Below are positions 42,678 to 52,282 of a stretch of DNA of 64,000 bases, piece by piece. Source of the stretch: Nocardia vinacea (GTDB taxonomy: Bacteria > Actinomycetota > Actinomycetes > Mycobacteriales > Mycobacteriaceae); assembly GCF_035920345.1 (NCBI RefSeq), contig NZ_CP109149.1:558001-622000 (forward strand), written 5' to 3'. The position numbers were made by a program, and so were the translations under genes. Below the pieces are notes generated by a model, which saw only the letters and a list, made by a program, of their open reading frames with translations, made no database searches and was not told the DNA's origin. How positions within the stretch are numbered: the stretch's first letter is position 1; every line of letters starts with the position of its first letter.

Positions 42678-43727
42678 ATGCCGATTCGCAACCGAGATTC
42701 CATGCGACCGCGTACCGTTCGATCGGTGGTGCGGTGCTCGGCTATCGGAACTCGGGTTGTCCTGTCGGCCTTGATATTCGCAACGGCCACCGCATGTGGT
42801 GCAGCGCCGGCTCCGGTCCCGGCGGCCATCGAAAAGGTTCCGGTGGCCACATCGACGCCCGATCCGATTGCGGTGGGAGCCAACGAACTCGGACTCGTCC
42901 CCATCCTGATGTACCACCAGGTGACACCGACTCCAGTCGGCGAATACGACCAGACTCCGGAGAAGTTCCGCGCCGAACTCGAGCGGTTGTACCGCGAGAA
43001 CTACCGACCGGTGACTGTCGCCGATTACATCTCCGGCCATATCGACATCCCCGCGGGCACCCACCCGGTGGTGCTCACCTTCGACGACTCCACCATCACC
43101 CAACTTCGGTTCACCGAGGACGCAAAGGTGGCCCCGGACACCGCGATCGGGATTCTCGAGGAGTTCGGTGTGCGCAATCCGGACTTCCGGCCCACCGCAA
43201 CGTTCTACGTCAATAACGAGCCGTTCGCCGGTGATGCGCGTGCACTGCCCTGGCTGGCCGCCCACGGATACGAAATCGGCGCGCACACCGCGAGCCACGC
43301 CAACCTCGGTCGCCTGGACAGCACCGGAGTGCAGCGCGAGCTGGTCGAGAACCTGCGCGCGATCACCGCCGCGGCCCCCGGCAATCGCGTGCGCACGATG
43401 GCCTTACCGCTCGGCATCTTCCCCACCGATCGTGCACTCGCCACAGCGGGAAGCTGGGACGGCACTCCTTACACCTTCGAGGCCGTGCTGCTGGTCGGCG
43501 CCGAGCCCGCACCCTCTCCATTCGGCCAGGTCGATCCCGCCGGCGTGCCGCGCATCCGATCGGGGAAGGCTGAGGTCGACTTCGCCTCCGCCTACTGGCT
43601 CGACCGCCTCGACCAGCATCCGGACCAGCGCTACACCTCCGACGGCAACCCGAACAAGATCTCGGCCCCCGAACTCCTTGCCGACGAGGTGAATCCGCGC
43701 TGGCGCAGCCAGTTCAACCCCTATTGA
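42678..43727 (+). CDS. Polysaccharide deacetylase lipoprotein
   Basis: A 349-residue NodB-type carbohydrate esterase, exported. A signal sequence ends in a lipobox-like ATATAC-G, so it is probably lipid-anchored. The NodB motifs are VVLTFDDSTIT, with Ser instead of the usual Gly after FDD, and GAHTASHANLG (H-x3-H zinc ligands). VPILMYHQV is the classic entry strand. ATG 42678 or 42702 are both plausible starts. Divergent from the DUF4015 protein. Confidence 0.88.
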   Translation: MPIRNRDSMRPRTVRSVVRCSAIGTRVVLSALIFATATACGAAPAPVPAAIEKVPVATSTPDPIAVGANELGLVPILMYHQVTPTPVGEYDQTPEKFRAELERLYRENYRPVTVADYISGHIDIPAGTHPVVLTFDDSTITQLRFTEDAKVAPDTAIGILEEFGVRNPDFRPTATFYVNNEPFAGDARALPWLAAHGYEIGAHTASHANLGRLDSTGVQRELVENLRAITAAAPGNRVRTMALPLGIFPTDRALATAGSWDGTPYTFEAVLLVGAEPAPSPFGQVDPAGVPRIRSGKAEVDFASAYWLDRLDQHPDQRYTSDGNPNKISAPELLADEVNPRWRSQFNPY

Positions 43728-44033
43728 CATGTATGCGCAGAGTTTGCGCGACTGTCTGCGGGCGATGATGGTCAACTCACGGCCATTGGCTGTCGGCGAT
43801 CCGGTGCCGAGCGACACGGATCCGCTCGGCCGCTGAGGCATTGGATATCGGATGATCCCACCAGGCCGTTTCGCCTTGGGTGGCCGTATGTATATTAGCG
43901 AGCGCAACTAGTTACAGGGGATCGGCGTGGGGGCAGATCGCTTGTGGCGCAGTGTGCCAACTGCTCGACCGGCTCGACTCAGGTTTCGAGACACTTCCAC
44001 CACGGATAGCCGACCAGAACTAGGGCTCATATT
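43728..44033. other. Intergenic region upstream of the MFS exporter
   Basis: No gene is visible in these 306 bases. There is an 8-bp palindrome AACTAGTT at 43903-43910 within GCGCAACTAGTTACAG, a possible regulator site, but no adjacent regulator gene. The interval presumably holds the exporter promoter. Confidence 0.4.
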
Positions 44034-46586
44034 ATGACGAATTCGACCACCCAGGCCCCGGCAAAGTCGCCGGACCTGGATGCCGGTGAGGGTACGTCAC
44101 TGTCGCACCGGCAGATCCTGACCATCCTGTCGGGACTGCTGCTCGGCATGTTCCTCGCCGCGCTGGATCAGAACATCGTGAGCGTCGCGATCGTGCGGAT
44201 CGCCAACAGCCTGGACGGATTCGACGAACAGGCCTGGGCGACCACGGCATATCTGATCACCGCGACGATCACCACCCCGCTGTACGGCAAACTGGCCGAT
44301 ATCTACGGCCGAAAGCCGTTCTACCTCACCGCGATCGGACTGTTCGTCATCGGTTCGGTGGCCTGCACCTTCGCCACCTCGATGTACGAACTCGCCGGAT
44401 TCCGCGCCTTCCAGGGTCTGGGCGCGGGTGGGTTGATGTCATTGGCGTTCACCATCATCGGCGATATCGTGCCCGCCCGGGAGCGGGTGCGCTACCAGGG
44501 CTATTTCATGATGGTCTTCGGTACCTCGACGGTGCTCGGGCCGGTGCTCGGCGGTTTTTTCTCGAACTACGACCAGCTCTGGGGTCTCGAGGGTTGGCGT
44601 TGGGTGTTCCTGGTCAACGTGCCGATCGGCGTGCTCGCGCTCGGCGTGGTCGCCAAGGTGCTCAACGCCCCGCATCAGCGCCAGGATCACCGCATCGACT
44701 GGTTCGGCGCGGTCGCATTGACGACCTGCGTGGTGCCGCTGCTGATCGTCGCCGAACAGGGCCGGGATTGGGGGTGGAGCTCGCAGCGCGCGCTCATCTG
44801 CTACGGGATCGGTGCGGGCGGGCTGCTGCTGTTCGTGCTCGTCGAATTCCTGATGAAGGATGCGGCGCTGATTCCCCTGCGGCTGTTCAAGAATTCGACC
44901 TTCAGCGTGACCATCGCGGGCGGATTCATTGTCGGGATCGCGATGTTCGGCGCGATCGTCATGGTGCCGCAGTACTTCCAAGTGGTGCGCGGATATTCGC
45001 CGACCAGATCGGGTCTGCTGATGCTCCCGCTGGTGCTCGGGATCATGTTCGGCTCGCAGCTGGCCGGATTGACCACCAAATTGACCGGGCGCTACAAGAT
45101 CCTGCCGGTGATCGGGACATTCATCATCGCGGTCGGCGCGGCGCTCTACGGGCAAGTGCATTACGACAGTCCGCTATGGCAGCCGCTGGTCTACGGCGGC
45201 GTCATCGGATTCGGGCTCGGTTGCTGCATGCAGACCCTGATCATCGCGGCGCAGAATGCCGGTCCGCGTTCGGATATGGGTGTGTCGACGGCGTCGGCGA
45301 CCTTCTTCCGGCAGATGGGCGGCACCCTCGGTGTCGCGGTATTCCTGACCATCCTGTTCAACCTGTTGCCGCACCGGATCATCGACGCATTCGGTGGTGC
45401 GCTGCCCGCTGGCTTCGATGCCGCGCAGTTGAGCACCATGCAGAGCAATACCAGCGGGATCGCGGCGCTGCCGGACGAGCTGAGGGTGCCCATTCTGATC
45501 GGGTTCACCGATGCGATGCACGGCGTCTTCTATGCCGCCGCGGGGGTGGCGCTGCTGGCCTGCCTGGTGCTGATGTTCATGAAAGAGATTCCGCTGCAGG
45601 ATAATCCGGCCCCCGCTGTGGAGTCGGTAACCCTGGAGGCCGAATCCAGTTGGGACGAGGCACAGGTTTGGGAGGGTGCCGCCGAGGTGCTCTCCGAACC
45701 CGAACCGGTGCTGGCGGGTGCGGGCGGCCGAATTTCGGTGGATCACGACGGCAATGGTGTGTATGTGGCCGCCGTTGTGCCGCAGTCGCATTCGAGCCTC
45801 GAATACGAAGGTGCATCGATCGGCGGCCGGGTCGGACGCGAGGACGGCAGACCGGTGCCCGGCACCGTGCTGACCCTGATCGACCAACGGGGACACCAGG
45901 TTTCGCGCGCGACCGGGGATGCCGACGGCGGCTACCGGATCGAGGCGCCCGCCGCGGGCAACTACGTCTTGATCGCATCGGCGACCGGACATCGGCCGGA
46001 GGCGGTCAGCGTGGCCATCGGACAGCGCTCACAGCTGCTCGACCTGACCCTCACCGGCTCCGGCGAATTGTCCGGTGTGGTCCGTTCGGCCGGTCGCGGT
46101 ACTCCGCTGCCGGGTGCCACTGTCACACTGACCGATATCCACGGTGACGTCGTCGGCGCGGCGATCACCGCGGGCGACGGCGCGTATGTCTGCCATGGCG
46201 TCGTCTCGGGCACCTACACCCTGGTGGCGGTCGCCGAACACATGCGCCCCAGCGCCACCACCCTCACCATTCCCGACAGCGGTCTCCTACATCACGACAT
46301 CGATATGGCATCGATGGCCGTGCTGGCCGGATCCGCCTGGGCCGACGGCGACCGAGCCGTCCCGGACATCCAGATCACCGTCCTGGACGCATCCGGTGAC
46401 CTCACCGCCAGTGCCCGCACCGACGCCAACGGCCGCTACCTGGTAACCGACCTCCCCGAAGGCCACTACACCGTAATAGCCCGCGGCTACCCACCGGTCA
46501 CTACCCGAGTAACAGTCTCCGGCGGCGAGGTAGCCCACGACGTCCGCCTCGGCTACGAGCCCGCCGAAGCCCCGGACCCGCGCTGA
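44034..46586 (+). CDS. DHA2-type MFS exporter with three C-terminal beta-sandwich repeats
   Basis: An 850-residue fusion. Residues 1-520 form a 14-helix EmrB/QacA-type drug/proton antiporter (motif A-like GKLADIYGRKPF; first helix LAALDQNIVSVAI). Residues 600-850 carry three carboxypeptidase-regulatory/prealbumin-like repeats, each with the pattern G-x-V-x...PVPGTVLTLID, GGYRIEAPAAGNYVLIASAT: at about 598-675, 678-755 and 757-840. With 14 helices the tail should face the cytoplasm, unusual for such domains. A 70-residue acidic linker joins the parts. Substrate unknown; the tail may bind a partner. Confidence 0.9.
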   Translation: MTNSTTQAPAKSPDLDAGEGTSLSHRQILTILSGLLLGMFLAALDQNIVSVAIVRIANSLDGFDEQAWATTAYLITATITTPLYGKLADIYGRKPFYLTAIGLFVIGSVACTFATSMYELAGFRAFQGLGAGGLMSLAFTIIGDIVPARERVRYQGYFMMVFGTSTVLGPVLGGFFSNYDQLWGLEGWRWVFLVNVPIGVLALGVVAKVLNAPHQRQDHRIDWFGAVALTTCVVPLLIVAEQGRDWGWSSQRALICYGIGAGGLLLFVLVEFLMKDAALIPLRLFKNSTFSVTIAGGFIVGIAMFGAIVMVPQYFQVVRGYSPTRSGLLMLPLVLGIMFGSQLAGLTTKLTGRYKILPVIGTFIIAVGAALYGQVHYDSPLWQPLVYGGVIGFGLGCCMQTLIIAAQNAGPRSDMGVSTASATFFRQMGGTLGVAVFLTILFNLLPHRIIDAFGGALPAGFDAAQLSTMQSNTSGIAALPDELRVPILIGFTDAMHGVFYAAAGVALLACLVLMFMKEIPLQDNPAPAVESVTLEAESSWDEAQVWEGAAEVLSEPEPVLAGAGGRISVDHDGNGVYVAAVVPQSHSSLEYEGASIGGRVGREDGRPVPGTVLTLIDQRGHQVSRATGDADGGYRIEAPAAGNYVLIASATGHRPEAVSVAIGQRSQLLDLTLTGSGELSGVVRSAGRGTPLPGATVTLTDIHGDVVGAAITAGDGAYVCHGVVSGTYTLVAVAEHMRPSATTLTIPDSGLLHHDIDMASMAVLAGSAWADGDRAVPDIQITVLDASGDLTASARTDANGRYLVTDLPEGHYTVIARGYPPVTTRVTVSGGEVAHDVRLGYEPAEAPDPR

Positions 46587-46671
46587 CACCAGCTCAGAAT
46601 TTCGCCGCCAACCGGCAGACGCTCTCGAGCAGCGGAAATGTTCGCGACCGATCTCCCCGGATATCCACCGT

Positions 46672-47145
46672 CTACTCGAGCCGCATCGATGCGTAGGCGA
46701 ATGCGTCAGGCGAGTCGTTGTCGCGGATATCTACGCCGTTGAAACGGTCGAAGTGAGTGTCGGCGGAGATAGGGTAGTTCTGGTTTCCTTTGTTGGCCTT
46801 TAGATTTCCGAGATCTGCATAGTAGGGCTTGTCGAGTTCGGGCCAGGGGTGGAGTTGTTCGGTGAGCCATACGTGCAGGTTCGGGGCGTTGGTGAGGTCG
46901 AGGTTTTCCAGGCGGAGGAGCTTTGTGCCGTCGGATAGTTCGAGGAGTACGGCTGTTCCGCTCGTGACGTGTTGTTGCGGGGCGAAGGTGCCTTTTGCGA
47001 GGGTTCGCACCACGTTCGTCGGTATCGGGTCGTTCACCGTGCTCTGGTCGTCACCTTTGGAATCGACGGACCGCTGGCACGACACCAGCACGACTCCGAT
47101 GGCGATCAGCACTGCCACCGCCATCCGCGTCTTCGATGTGGACAT
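46672..47145 (-). CDS. DM13-domain lipoprotein
   Basis: A 157-residue lipoprotein. The signal sequence MAVAVLIAIGVVLVSC ends in the lipobox LVSC. The mature part is a DM13 domain (GTFAPQQHVTSGTAVLLELS, LRLENLDLTNAPNLHVWLTE, YADLGNLKANKGNQNYPI). DM13 is thought to handle electron-transfer or redox chemistry outside the cell. ATG 47145 has GGGGAGGAA upstream; the frame continues to 47205 without signal character. Confidence 0.9.
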   Translation of the reverse strand: MSTSKTRMAVAVLIAIGVVLVSCQRSVDSKGDDQSTVNDPIPTNVVRTLAKGTFAPQQHVTSGTAVLLELSDGTKLLRLENLDLTNAPNLHVWLTEQLHPWPELDKPYYADLGNLKANKGNQNYPISADTHFDRFNGVDIRDNDSPDAFAYASMRLE

Positions 47146-47232
47146 GACTTTCCTCCCCGGAATCCTCGTCGCGTGACCGGCCCCCCTTGCTCTGTTCATT
47201 GCCAAGAGGCGCTCTGGCGTTACCGCACCCGC

Positions 47233-48153
47233 TCAGTCGACGTGCGGCAGCACCTCCGCGGCTATGCGCTCCATTTGAGCGGCCTCGTCGAACAGCGGGT
47301 TGATCAGGATCATTTCGGCCCCGGCGCCGGCCACCTCGCGTAGGCCCTGGATGCAGTCCTCAGGCGTGCCGTGTACGGCGACGGGCAGCAGGGTTTTTCC
47401 GAATTCGCCGTAGAAGTCGGAAAGGGCGGTTGCCATGCGCTGTTCGGCCCGCGCCGGGTCGTCGTCGACCGCGATGTAGACACGTTTGGCGATGCGGAAA
47501 TCCGATGGGTCGCCAGAGTTTTCGGCCAGGGTCTCGCGCACGTACCGGACCTGTTCGGCGAATTTGGCCGTCGTACTCGAACCAGCGCCGAAGAATCCGT
47601 TGCCGTGCCGAACCGCCCGCCGCAATGCCGCGGGTGTGCTGCCGCCGAACCACAGTGGCGGATAAGGCTTCTGGAACGGTTTCGGCTCCATGGTGGCATC
47701 GGTCAGCTGCCAGAACTCGCCGTCGATGTCGATCCGCGGCTGGGTCCACAGTGCCTTCATGACGCGCAGGCCCTCGTTGAAGCGGGTCACCAGATTGTCG
47801 GCGGGGTCGACATCGAAGGCGGAGAACATCCGGTTGCGTCCGCCGATCCCGACGCCGATCTCGAGCCGGCCGCGCGTGAGCTGGTCCAGCGTGCTGATGC
47901 GTTTGGCGAGGTGCACTGGATTGTGGAGCGGTGTCACGAACACCGCGCATCCGAAGCGCAACCGCTCATTGCATGCGGCCGCGAAGGTCAACAACTCGAT
48001 CGGACTCAGATTGGGCGCGGATCCGAGCAGTTGCTCGGTCGTCCATGCGCTCTCGAAGCCGAGCGCTTCGGCTCGATCGAGGTAGGCCCGCAGATTTTCC
48101 GGTTGGAACGATCCGTCGGGAATGAGCTGCGGAACCGAAATGGCGTATCGCAC
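47233..48153 (-). CDS. F420-type LLM-class (luciferase-like) oxidoreductase
   Basis: A 306-residue luciferase-like monooxygenase-fold protein. Motifs: RAEALGFESAWTTEQLLG, LTRGRLEIGVGIGGRNRMFS, PPLWFGGSTPAALRRAVRHG. It resembles the TIGR03619/F420 subgroup common in mycolata, so coenzyme F420 or FMN is the likely cofactor. Substrate unknown. It stands alone, divergent from a small hypothetical gene. Confidence 0.9.
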   Translation of the reverse strand: MRYAISVPQLIPDGSFQPENLRAYLDRAEALGFESAWTTEQLLGSAPNLSPIELLTFAAACNERLRFGCAVFVTPLHNPVHLAKRISTLDQLTRGRLEIGVGIGGRNRMFSAFDVDPADNLVTRFNEGLRVMKALWTQPRIDIDGEFWQLTDATMEPKPFQKPYPPLWFGGSTPAALRRAVRHGNGFFGAGSSTTAKFAEQVRYVRETLAENSGDPSDFRIAKRVYIAVDDDPARAEQRMATALSDFYGEFGKTLLPVAVHGTPEDCIQGLREVAGAGAEMILINPLFDEAAQMERIAAEVLPHVD

Positions 48154-48311
48154 CGTCGGAGCCTAACTCGCGCATCGAAGCAGCCGTTGCGGGTGATCTC
48201 GAGCCAGACCTGAACATGCCGGTAACTCGACTGTAACCACCCGCCGAGCCGCAACCGTGCTCGCAGGCTAGATTATCCGAAAGCCGTTATCCCAGAGAGG
48301 AAATCACCCCC

Positions 48312-48785
48312 GTGGGGCAGTTCTGCAGAGCCGTCTTCCTGGACGCCGACCACAAGCTGATCGGGTATCTGGAACCCAAGATCCGATTCCTGAGACGCGC
48401 CTGGATCGGCGACGACTTCGTCCAGGGTGTGGAGCGCCTCCTGACGGTGCCGACGCGGGTGGTGTGGGCCGGACCGCAGGTGGGGGAGCAGACCGGCCTC
48501 TACGACAAGGCCGCCTCCGTCGCCCCGCTGGTCGCACCGCAAAACGGCTTCATCGGCCGCTACATCCTCAATCATGACAAACGCACCTATGTGGACAAGG
48601 CGACGGTCCGGCACGGCGACGACCGCCACCGCATCCACCCGCTGCCGATGCTCACTGCGGAAGGCGCGGATTGCGCCGACGGCGATGCCGCACTGGTCGG
48701 TACCTGGTCCGGGGATCGCATCTCGATGAGCGCCACCGTGCCCACCGGCTTCGCGCTGCTGAAGTACGACCTCGTGCCGAATTAG
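48312..48785 (+). CDS. Hypothetical protein
   Basis: A 157-residue soluble protein starting GTG 48312 with GAGAGGAAA upstream. It is mixed alpha/beta (MGQFCRAVFLDADHKLIGYL, RVVWAGPQVGEQTGLYDKAA, NGFIGRYILNHDKRTYVDKA), with no signal peptide or membrane helix. No family is recognised. A strong hairpin follows three bases after the stop. Confidence 0.75.
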   Translation: MGQFCRAVFLDADHKLIGYLEPKIRFLRRAWIGDDFVQGVERLLTVPTRVVWAGPQVGEQTGLYDKAASVAPLVAPQNGFIGRYILNHDKRTYVDKATVRHGDDRHRIHPLPMLTAEGADCADGDAALVGTWSGDRISMSATVPTGFALLKYDLVPN

Positions 48786-48787
48786 CC

Positions 48788-48811
48788 CATGGTCGACTAC
48801 GGTCGACCATG
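48788..48811 (+). terminator. Hairpin after the hypothetical gene
   Basis: CATGGTCGAC-TACG-GTCGACCATG is a perfect 10-bp stem with a 4-base loop, three bases after the stop at 48785. Confidence 0.7.
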
Positions 48812-48903
48812 TCAGCTCGACACAACCGTGGATTCGCCTCGCTGCCAACGCAAGTCATCGCGCGCTGATGTCTGCAACTCTCACGCATATCCTCCGATGC
48901 GTA

Positions 48904-49128
48904 TCAGAGCCGTGGGTCGAAGACCAGCCGAAAACCGGTCAGCCCGTGCTCATCACCGGAGGCCCAGAACTCCCGTCCTGGTAATTCGTTCTGTGGCAGC
49001 CCGGCCTGCTCGGCGATATCGGCAGCCGGTATCCACATGGGCGAATGTGTCGGATGCCATGGTGTCTGCACCTGCGCCCGATCGCCGAACAACAGGATCA
49101 CCCGCACCCGCACTGGTTCAGGTTCCAT
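48904..49128 (-). CDS. Small hypothetical protein downstream of the CYP125-like gene
   Basis: A 74-residue protein from ATG 49128: MEPEPVRVRVILLFGDRAQV, WIPAADIAEQAGLPQNELPG, GLTGFRLVFDPRL. It reads as a folded small domain with beta strands and a helix. The frame opens to 49209 and would overlap the P450 stop by 35 bases if that start were used. No clear ribosome site and no recognised family. Confidence 0.5.
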   Translation of the reverse strand: MEPEPVRVRVILLFGDRAQVQTPWHPTHSPMWIPAADIAEQAGLPQNELPGREFWASGDEHGLTGFRLVFDPRL

Positions 49129-49174
49129 AGTTACATGATGCGCGCTCGCAACGGCTTTGCCGAGTTCGCGTGCA

Positions 49175-50401
49175 TCAATCGAAACGTACTTCCCACCGTT
49201 TGATGCCATTGAGCCATCCGGAGCGCAGGTGCTCGGGTTCGGCGACCTGACTCAATTCGGGCATGGTGTCGGCAATGGCATTGAACATCAGATCGATCTC
49301 CAGCCGGGCCAGGTTCGCGCCGAGGCAGTAGTGCGTGCCCGCGCCGCCGAATCCGACGTGTGGATTGGGGTCGCGCAGGATATCGAACCGGAACGGATCC
49401 TCGAAGGCGTCCTCGTCGAAATTGGCCGAGCTGTAGAACAATCCGACGCGCTGGCCCTTGCGGATCAACTGCCCGCCGAGCTCTACATCGCGGGTCGCGG
49501 TGCGCTGGAATACCGAGACGGGGGTGGCCCAGCGCACGATCTCATCCGGCGCGGTGCGCGGCCGCTGCTCCTTATAGAGCTGCCATTGGTCCGGGTGGTC
49601 GACGAAGGCCTTCATACCATGGGTGATCGAGTTGCGGGTGGTCTCATTGCCCGCCACCGATAGCAGGATCATGAAGAACGCGAACTCGTCCGAACCCAGA
49701 TGCTCACCGTCGATATCGGCATTGACCAGCTGCGTCACGATATCGTCCGCCGGGCAGGCGCGCCGCTCCTCGGCCATGGTCCAGGCATAGCCGGTCAATT
49801 CCAGCTGTGCGGTCGGCGCATCGGTGGCGTACTCCGGATCATCGGCGCCGATCATCTGATTGGACCAGTGGAACAGCTTCTTGCGATCCTGCTGCGGCAC
49901 CCCGAGCAGTTCGGCGATGGCCTGCAGCGGCAATTCGCAGGCGACCTGCTCCACGAAATCACCGTTGCCGGACTTCTTGGCCTCGTGCACAATTCGGGCC
50001 GCCCGCTCGGTGAGCGCCGCCCGCAGGCCCTCCACCGCGCGCGGGGTGAAGCCCTTGGACACAATGCGCCGATTCTTGGTGTGGGCCGGCGGATCCATAT
50101 TGAGCAGAATCAGCCGCTGCATATCGATCTGTTCGCGGGTGATGGTCGACTGATAGCGGATGATCGCGCTGTTCGCGGTGGAGGAGAAGATCTCCGGATG
50201 TTTCGAGATCTCCTTGATGTGTTCGAGTTTCGTGACCGCCCAGTAGCCGCCGTCATCGAAGCCGCTGGAGCGATCGGGCTGCGCGCACCACCAGACCGGC
50301 GCGGTTCGGCGCAGCTCCGCGAATTCCGCGGTGGGTCTGCGTTTCGCCCACAGGTCCGGGTCGGTGAAATCGAATCCGGCGGGAATCGACGGCGTGGCCA
50401 T
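49175..50401 (-). CDS. Cytochrome P450, CYP125-like
   Basis: A 408-residue P450. It closely matches CYP125, the steroid C26/C27 hydroxylase of mycolata: PAGFDFTDPDLWAKRRPTAE, LLNMDPPAHTKNRRIVSKGF, the I-helix AGNETTRNSI, the K-helix DEIVRWATPV (ExxR intact), haem site GFGGAGTHYCLG, and ending SGWLNGIKRWEV. The start at 50401 has GGGAGG upstream. No other cholesterol-degradation genes are near, so it may act on another steroid or branched lipid. CYP142 or CYP124 are less likely. Confidence 0.92.
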   Translation of the reverse strand: MATPSIPAGFDFTDPDLWAKRRPTAEFAELRRTAPVWWCAQPDRSSGFDDGGYWAVTKLEHIKEISKHPEIFSSTANSAIIRYQSTITREQIDMQRLILLNMDPPAHTKNRRIVSKGFTPRAVEGLRAALTERAARIVHEAKKSGNGDFVEQVACELPLQAIAELLGVPQQDRKKLFHWSNQMIGADDPEYATDAPTAQLELTGYAWTMAEERRACPADDIVTQLVNADIDGEHLGSDEFAFFMILLSVAGNETTRNSITHGMKAFVDHPDQWQLYKEQRPRTAPDEIVRWATPVSVFQRTATRDVELGGQLIRKGQRVGLFYSSANFDEDAFEDPFRFDILRDPNPHVGFGGAGTHYCLGANLARLEIDLMFNAIADTMPELSQVAEPEHLRSGWLNGIKRWEVRFD

Positions 50402-50483
50402 GGCCACCTCCCAGAGCTGGAACACGTTCTACATACGATTGAAGCATAGTGTGCCGCTCCGAATTGGTGAAATGCGTCGGCGG

Positions 50484-50903
50484 TCAGTGCTCGAGCTTGC
50501 GTAAGAGCTGATGCAGCGAGCGCAGGTCGTCGGAGGAGAGGGCAACGACGGCGGGCGGGGCGGGGTCGGGGGTGGCCATGGCCTGTGCGAGTATGGCGCG
50601 ACCGGCGCTGGTGATGGAGACCTGTTTGCGGCGGCGGTTGGTCGGGTCGATCTCGCGCACGACGAGGCCGAGTTCGTCTAGATTATTGACCGCGACCGTG
50701 GTCGCGGGCGCGTCCATGCCGGTTGCCTGCGCGATCTGGTTGAGCGTGAGCGGGCCGGGGCGCAGGCGGCGCAGAATGCGAATTCGACTGAACGGCAAGC
50801 CGGTTCGTTCGCTGACCGCCCGCTTCCACGAGTCACGGGTATCCATCACCAGGTGGGTGAGCTGGGCCCACACATCGTCGGCGGTGGGTACGTCATCCGG
50901 CAT
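50484..50903 (-). CDS. MarR-family transcriptional regulator
   Basis: A 139-residue MarR protein with the winged-helix core GPLTLNQIAQATGMDAPATT, VAVNNLDELGLVVREIDPTN and RRKQVSITSAGRA. It overlaps the end of the upstream MFS gene by 11 bases, so it is co-translated with the transporter. It probably represses the operon through the palindrome at the MFS start. Confidence 0.93.
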   Translation of the reverse strand: MPDDVPTADDVWAQLTHLVMDTRDSWKRAVSERTGLPFSRIRILRRLRPGPLTLNQIAQATGMDAPATTVAVNNLDELGLVVREIDPTNRRRKQVSITSAGRAILAQAMATPDPAPPAVVALSSDDLRSLHQLLRKLEH

Positions 50904-52269
50904 GTGCGGGGACCTTCTCTTCCAATATCGGGGCGACGCGATCGCGGGACCGCGCGGCCCACCGGGTGTTCGCGACTATGCTGAGTATGGCGATTCCGGC
51001 GGTGAAAACCGTAATCAGCCACCACAGACCGGCACCGGTCAGCGCACCGCACAGCGCGACACCCATGCTCACGCCGACCTGTCTGCTGGTCGAGGCGACC
51101 GCCGCCGCGGCGCCCGCGCGATCCAGTGGCATCCCGCTGACCGCCGCCGTCGTAATCGGTGCATTGACCATGCCGAATCCGATTCCGAAGATCGCGAAGA
51201 TGATGAGCAGATGCCAGACCGGAGTTGCCACATCGAGTCGAGTGAGTAGCACGGCGGCGATGGTCATCGCGACGCCCGCCGCGAGCAAAGAGGGTTTAGT
51301 CCCGTAGCGCCCGACCAGACGCCCCGACAGCGGTGAGAAGATGAGCGTCGCGACCGCCATGGCCAGATACAGCGCCCCCGTGTGCACCGCCGAATAACCG
51401 CGCAGCTCTTGCAGATACAGCGAGCAGGTGAACAGGAACGCGCCGAGCGCCGCGAAGGCGAAGATCGCGGTCACCGTCGCCGATGTGAACGGCACACTGC
51501 GGAAGAAGCGCAGATCGATGAACGGATCCGAGCGCCGCGATTCCTGCCACAGGAAGGCGGCGAGGGCCACCGCCGACACCACGAAGACCACCGGCAACCG
51601 CTCGATCAACCCGAATACCACCGTGAACAGCAATGCGATCGCCAGCAACTGCCCGATCGGATCGAGTCCGCGCACCGTGGACGACTTCGATTCCGGCACA
51701 AATAGAGTCGTCAGAACCAGGGCGAGCGCGCAGATGGGCAGATTGATCCAGAAGACCGACTGCCACCCCAGCGCATCGATCAGCACACCGCCGACCATCG
51801 GCCCCAGCGCCATCGAAATGCCGACCACTGCACCCCAAATGCCCACTGCGCGAGCGCGTTCCACCTTCCCGGTGAAGACCTGCGTAATGATCGACATCGC
51901 AACCGGATTCAGCATCGACCCACCGATCGCCTGCAAAAATCTTGCTCCGATGAGGGTTTCGATATTCGGCGCGAGGCTGCAGGCCAGCGACCCGAGTGCG
52001 AAGACCGCCAATCCGATCCGGAACACTCGCCGCCGCCCGAACCGATCCGCGGTCGCCCCCGCGAGCATCAGCAGACTCGCGAGCGTGAGTGCGTAGATAT
52101 CGATGATCCACTGCAGCCGAGCCAGCGGCGCATCCAGATCCGCTCGAATTGCAGGCACTGCGACATTCACGATCGTCGAATCCATCGACACGATCAGCAG
52201 ACTCAGGCAACACGTCGCCAACACCACCAACTTGCGACGCGGAGTCAGCTCTCCAACGGTTGTATTCAC
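50893..52269 (-). CDS. MFS transporter, DHA2 (EmrB/QacA) family
   Basis: A 458-residue multi-helix exporter. The first helix has LIVSMDSTIVNVAVPAIRAD, motif A-like GATADRFGRRRVF, and motif C GISMALGPMVGGVL. It probably exports drugs or toxic metabolites by proton antiport. The start is GTG 52269, which lies inside a palindrome and lacks a ribosome site; a leaderless transcript is plausible. First gene of a two-gene operon with the MarR gene. Confidence 0.93.
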   Translation of the reverse strand: MNTTVGELTPRRKLVVLATCCLSLLIVSMDSTIVNVAVPAIRADLDAPLARLQWIIDIYALTLASLLMLAGATADRFGRRRVFRIGLAVFALGSLACSLAPNIETLIGARFLQAIGGSMLNPVAMSIITQVFTGKVERARAVGIWGAVVGISMALGPMVGGVLIDALGWQSVFWINLPICALALVLTTLFVPESKSSTVRGLDPIGQLLAIALLFTVVFGLIERLPVVFVVSAVALAAFLWQESRRSDPFIDLRFFRSVPFTSATVTAIFAFAALGAFLFTCSLYLQELRGYSAVHTGALYLAMAVATLIFSPLSGRLVGRYGTKPSLLAAGVAMTIAAVLLTRLDVATPVWHLLIIFAIFGIGFGMVNAPITTAAVSGMPLDRAGAAAAVASTSRQVGVSMGVALCGALTGAGLWWLITVFTAGIAILSIVANTRWAARSRDRVAPILEEKVPAHAG

Positions 52270-52282
52270 ACAATGATTGTGT
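52268..52282. promoter_or_regulatory. Perfect palindrome at the MFS start, probable MarR operator
   Basis: ACACAAT-G-ATTGTGT is a perfect 15-bp palindrome overlapping the GTG start of the MFS gene. On the minus strand TAATTAC just upstream would suit a -10 box of a leaderless transcript. MarR binding here would block the promoter. Confidence 0.65.

Noticed and set aside
43903..43910. AACTAGTT palindrome before the MFS exporter as a regulator site.
   Set aside because: Eight bases is too short to stand alone and there is no adjacent regulator; only noted in the intergenic entry.
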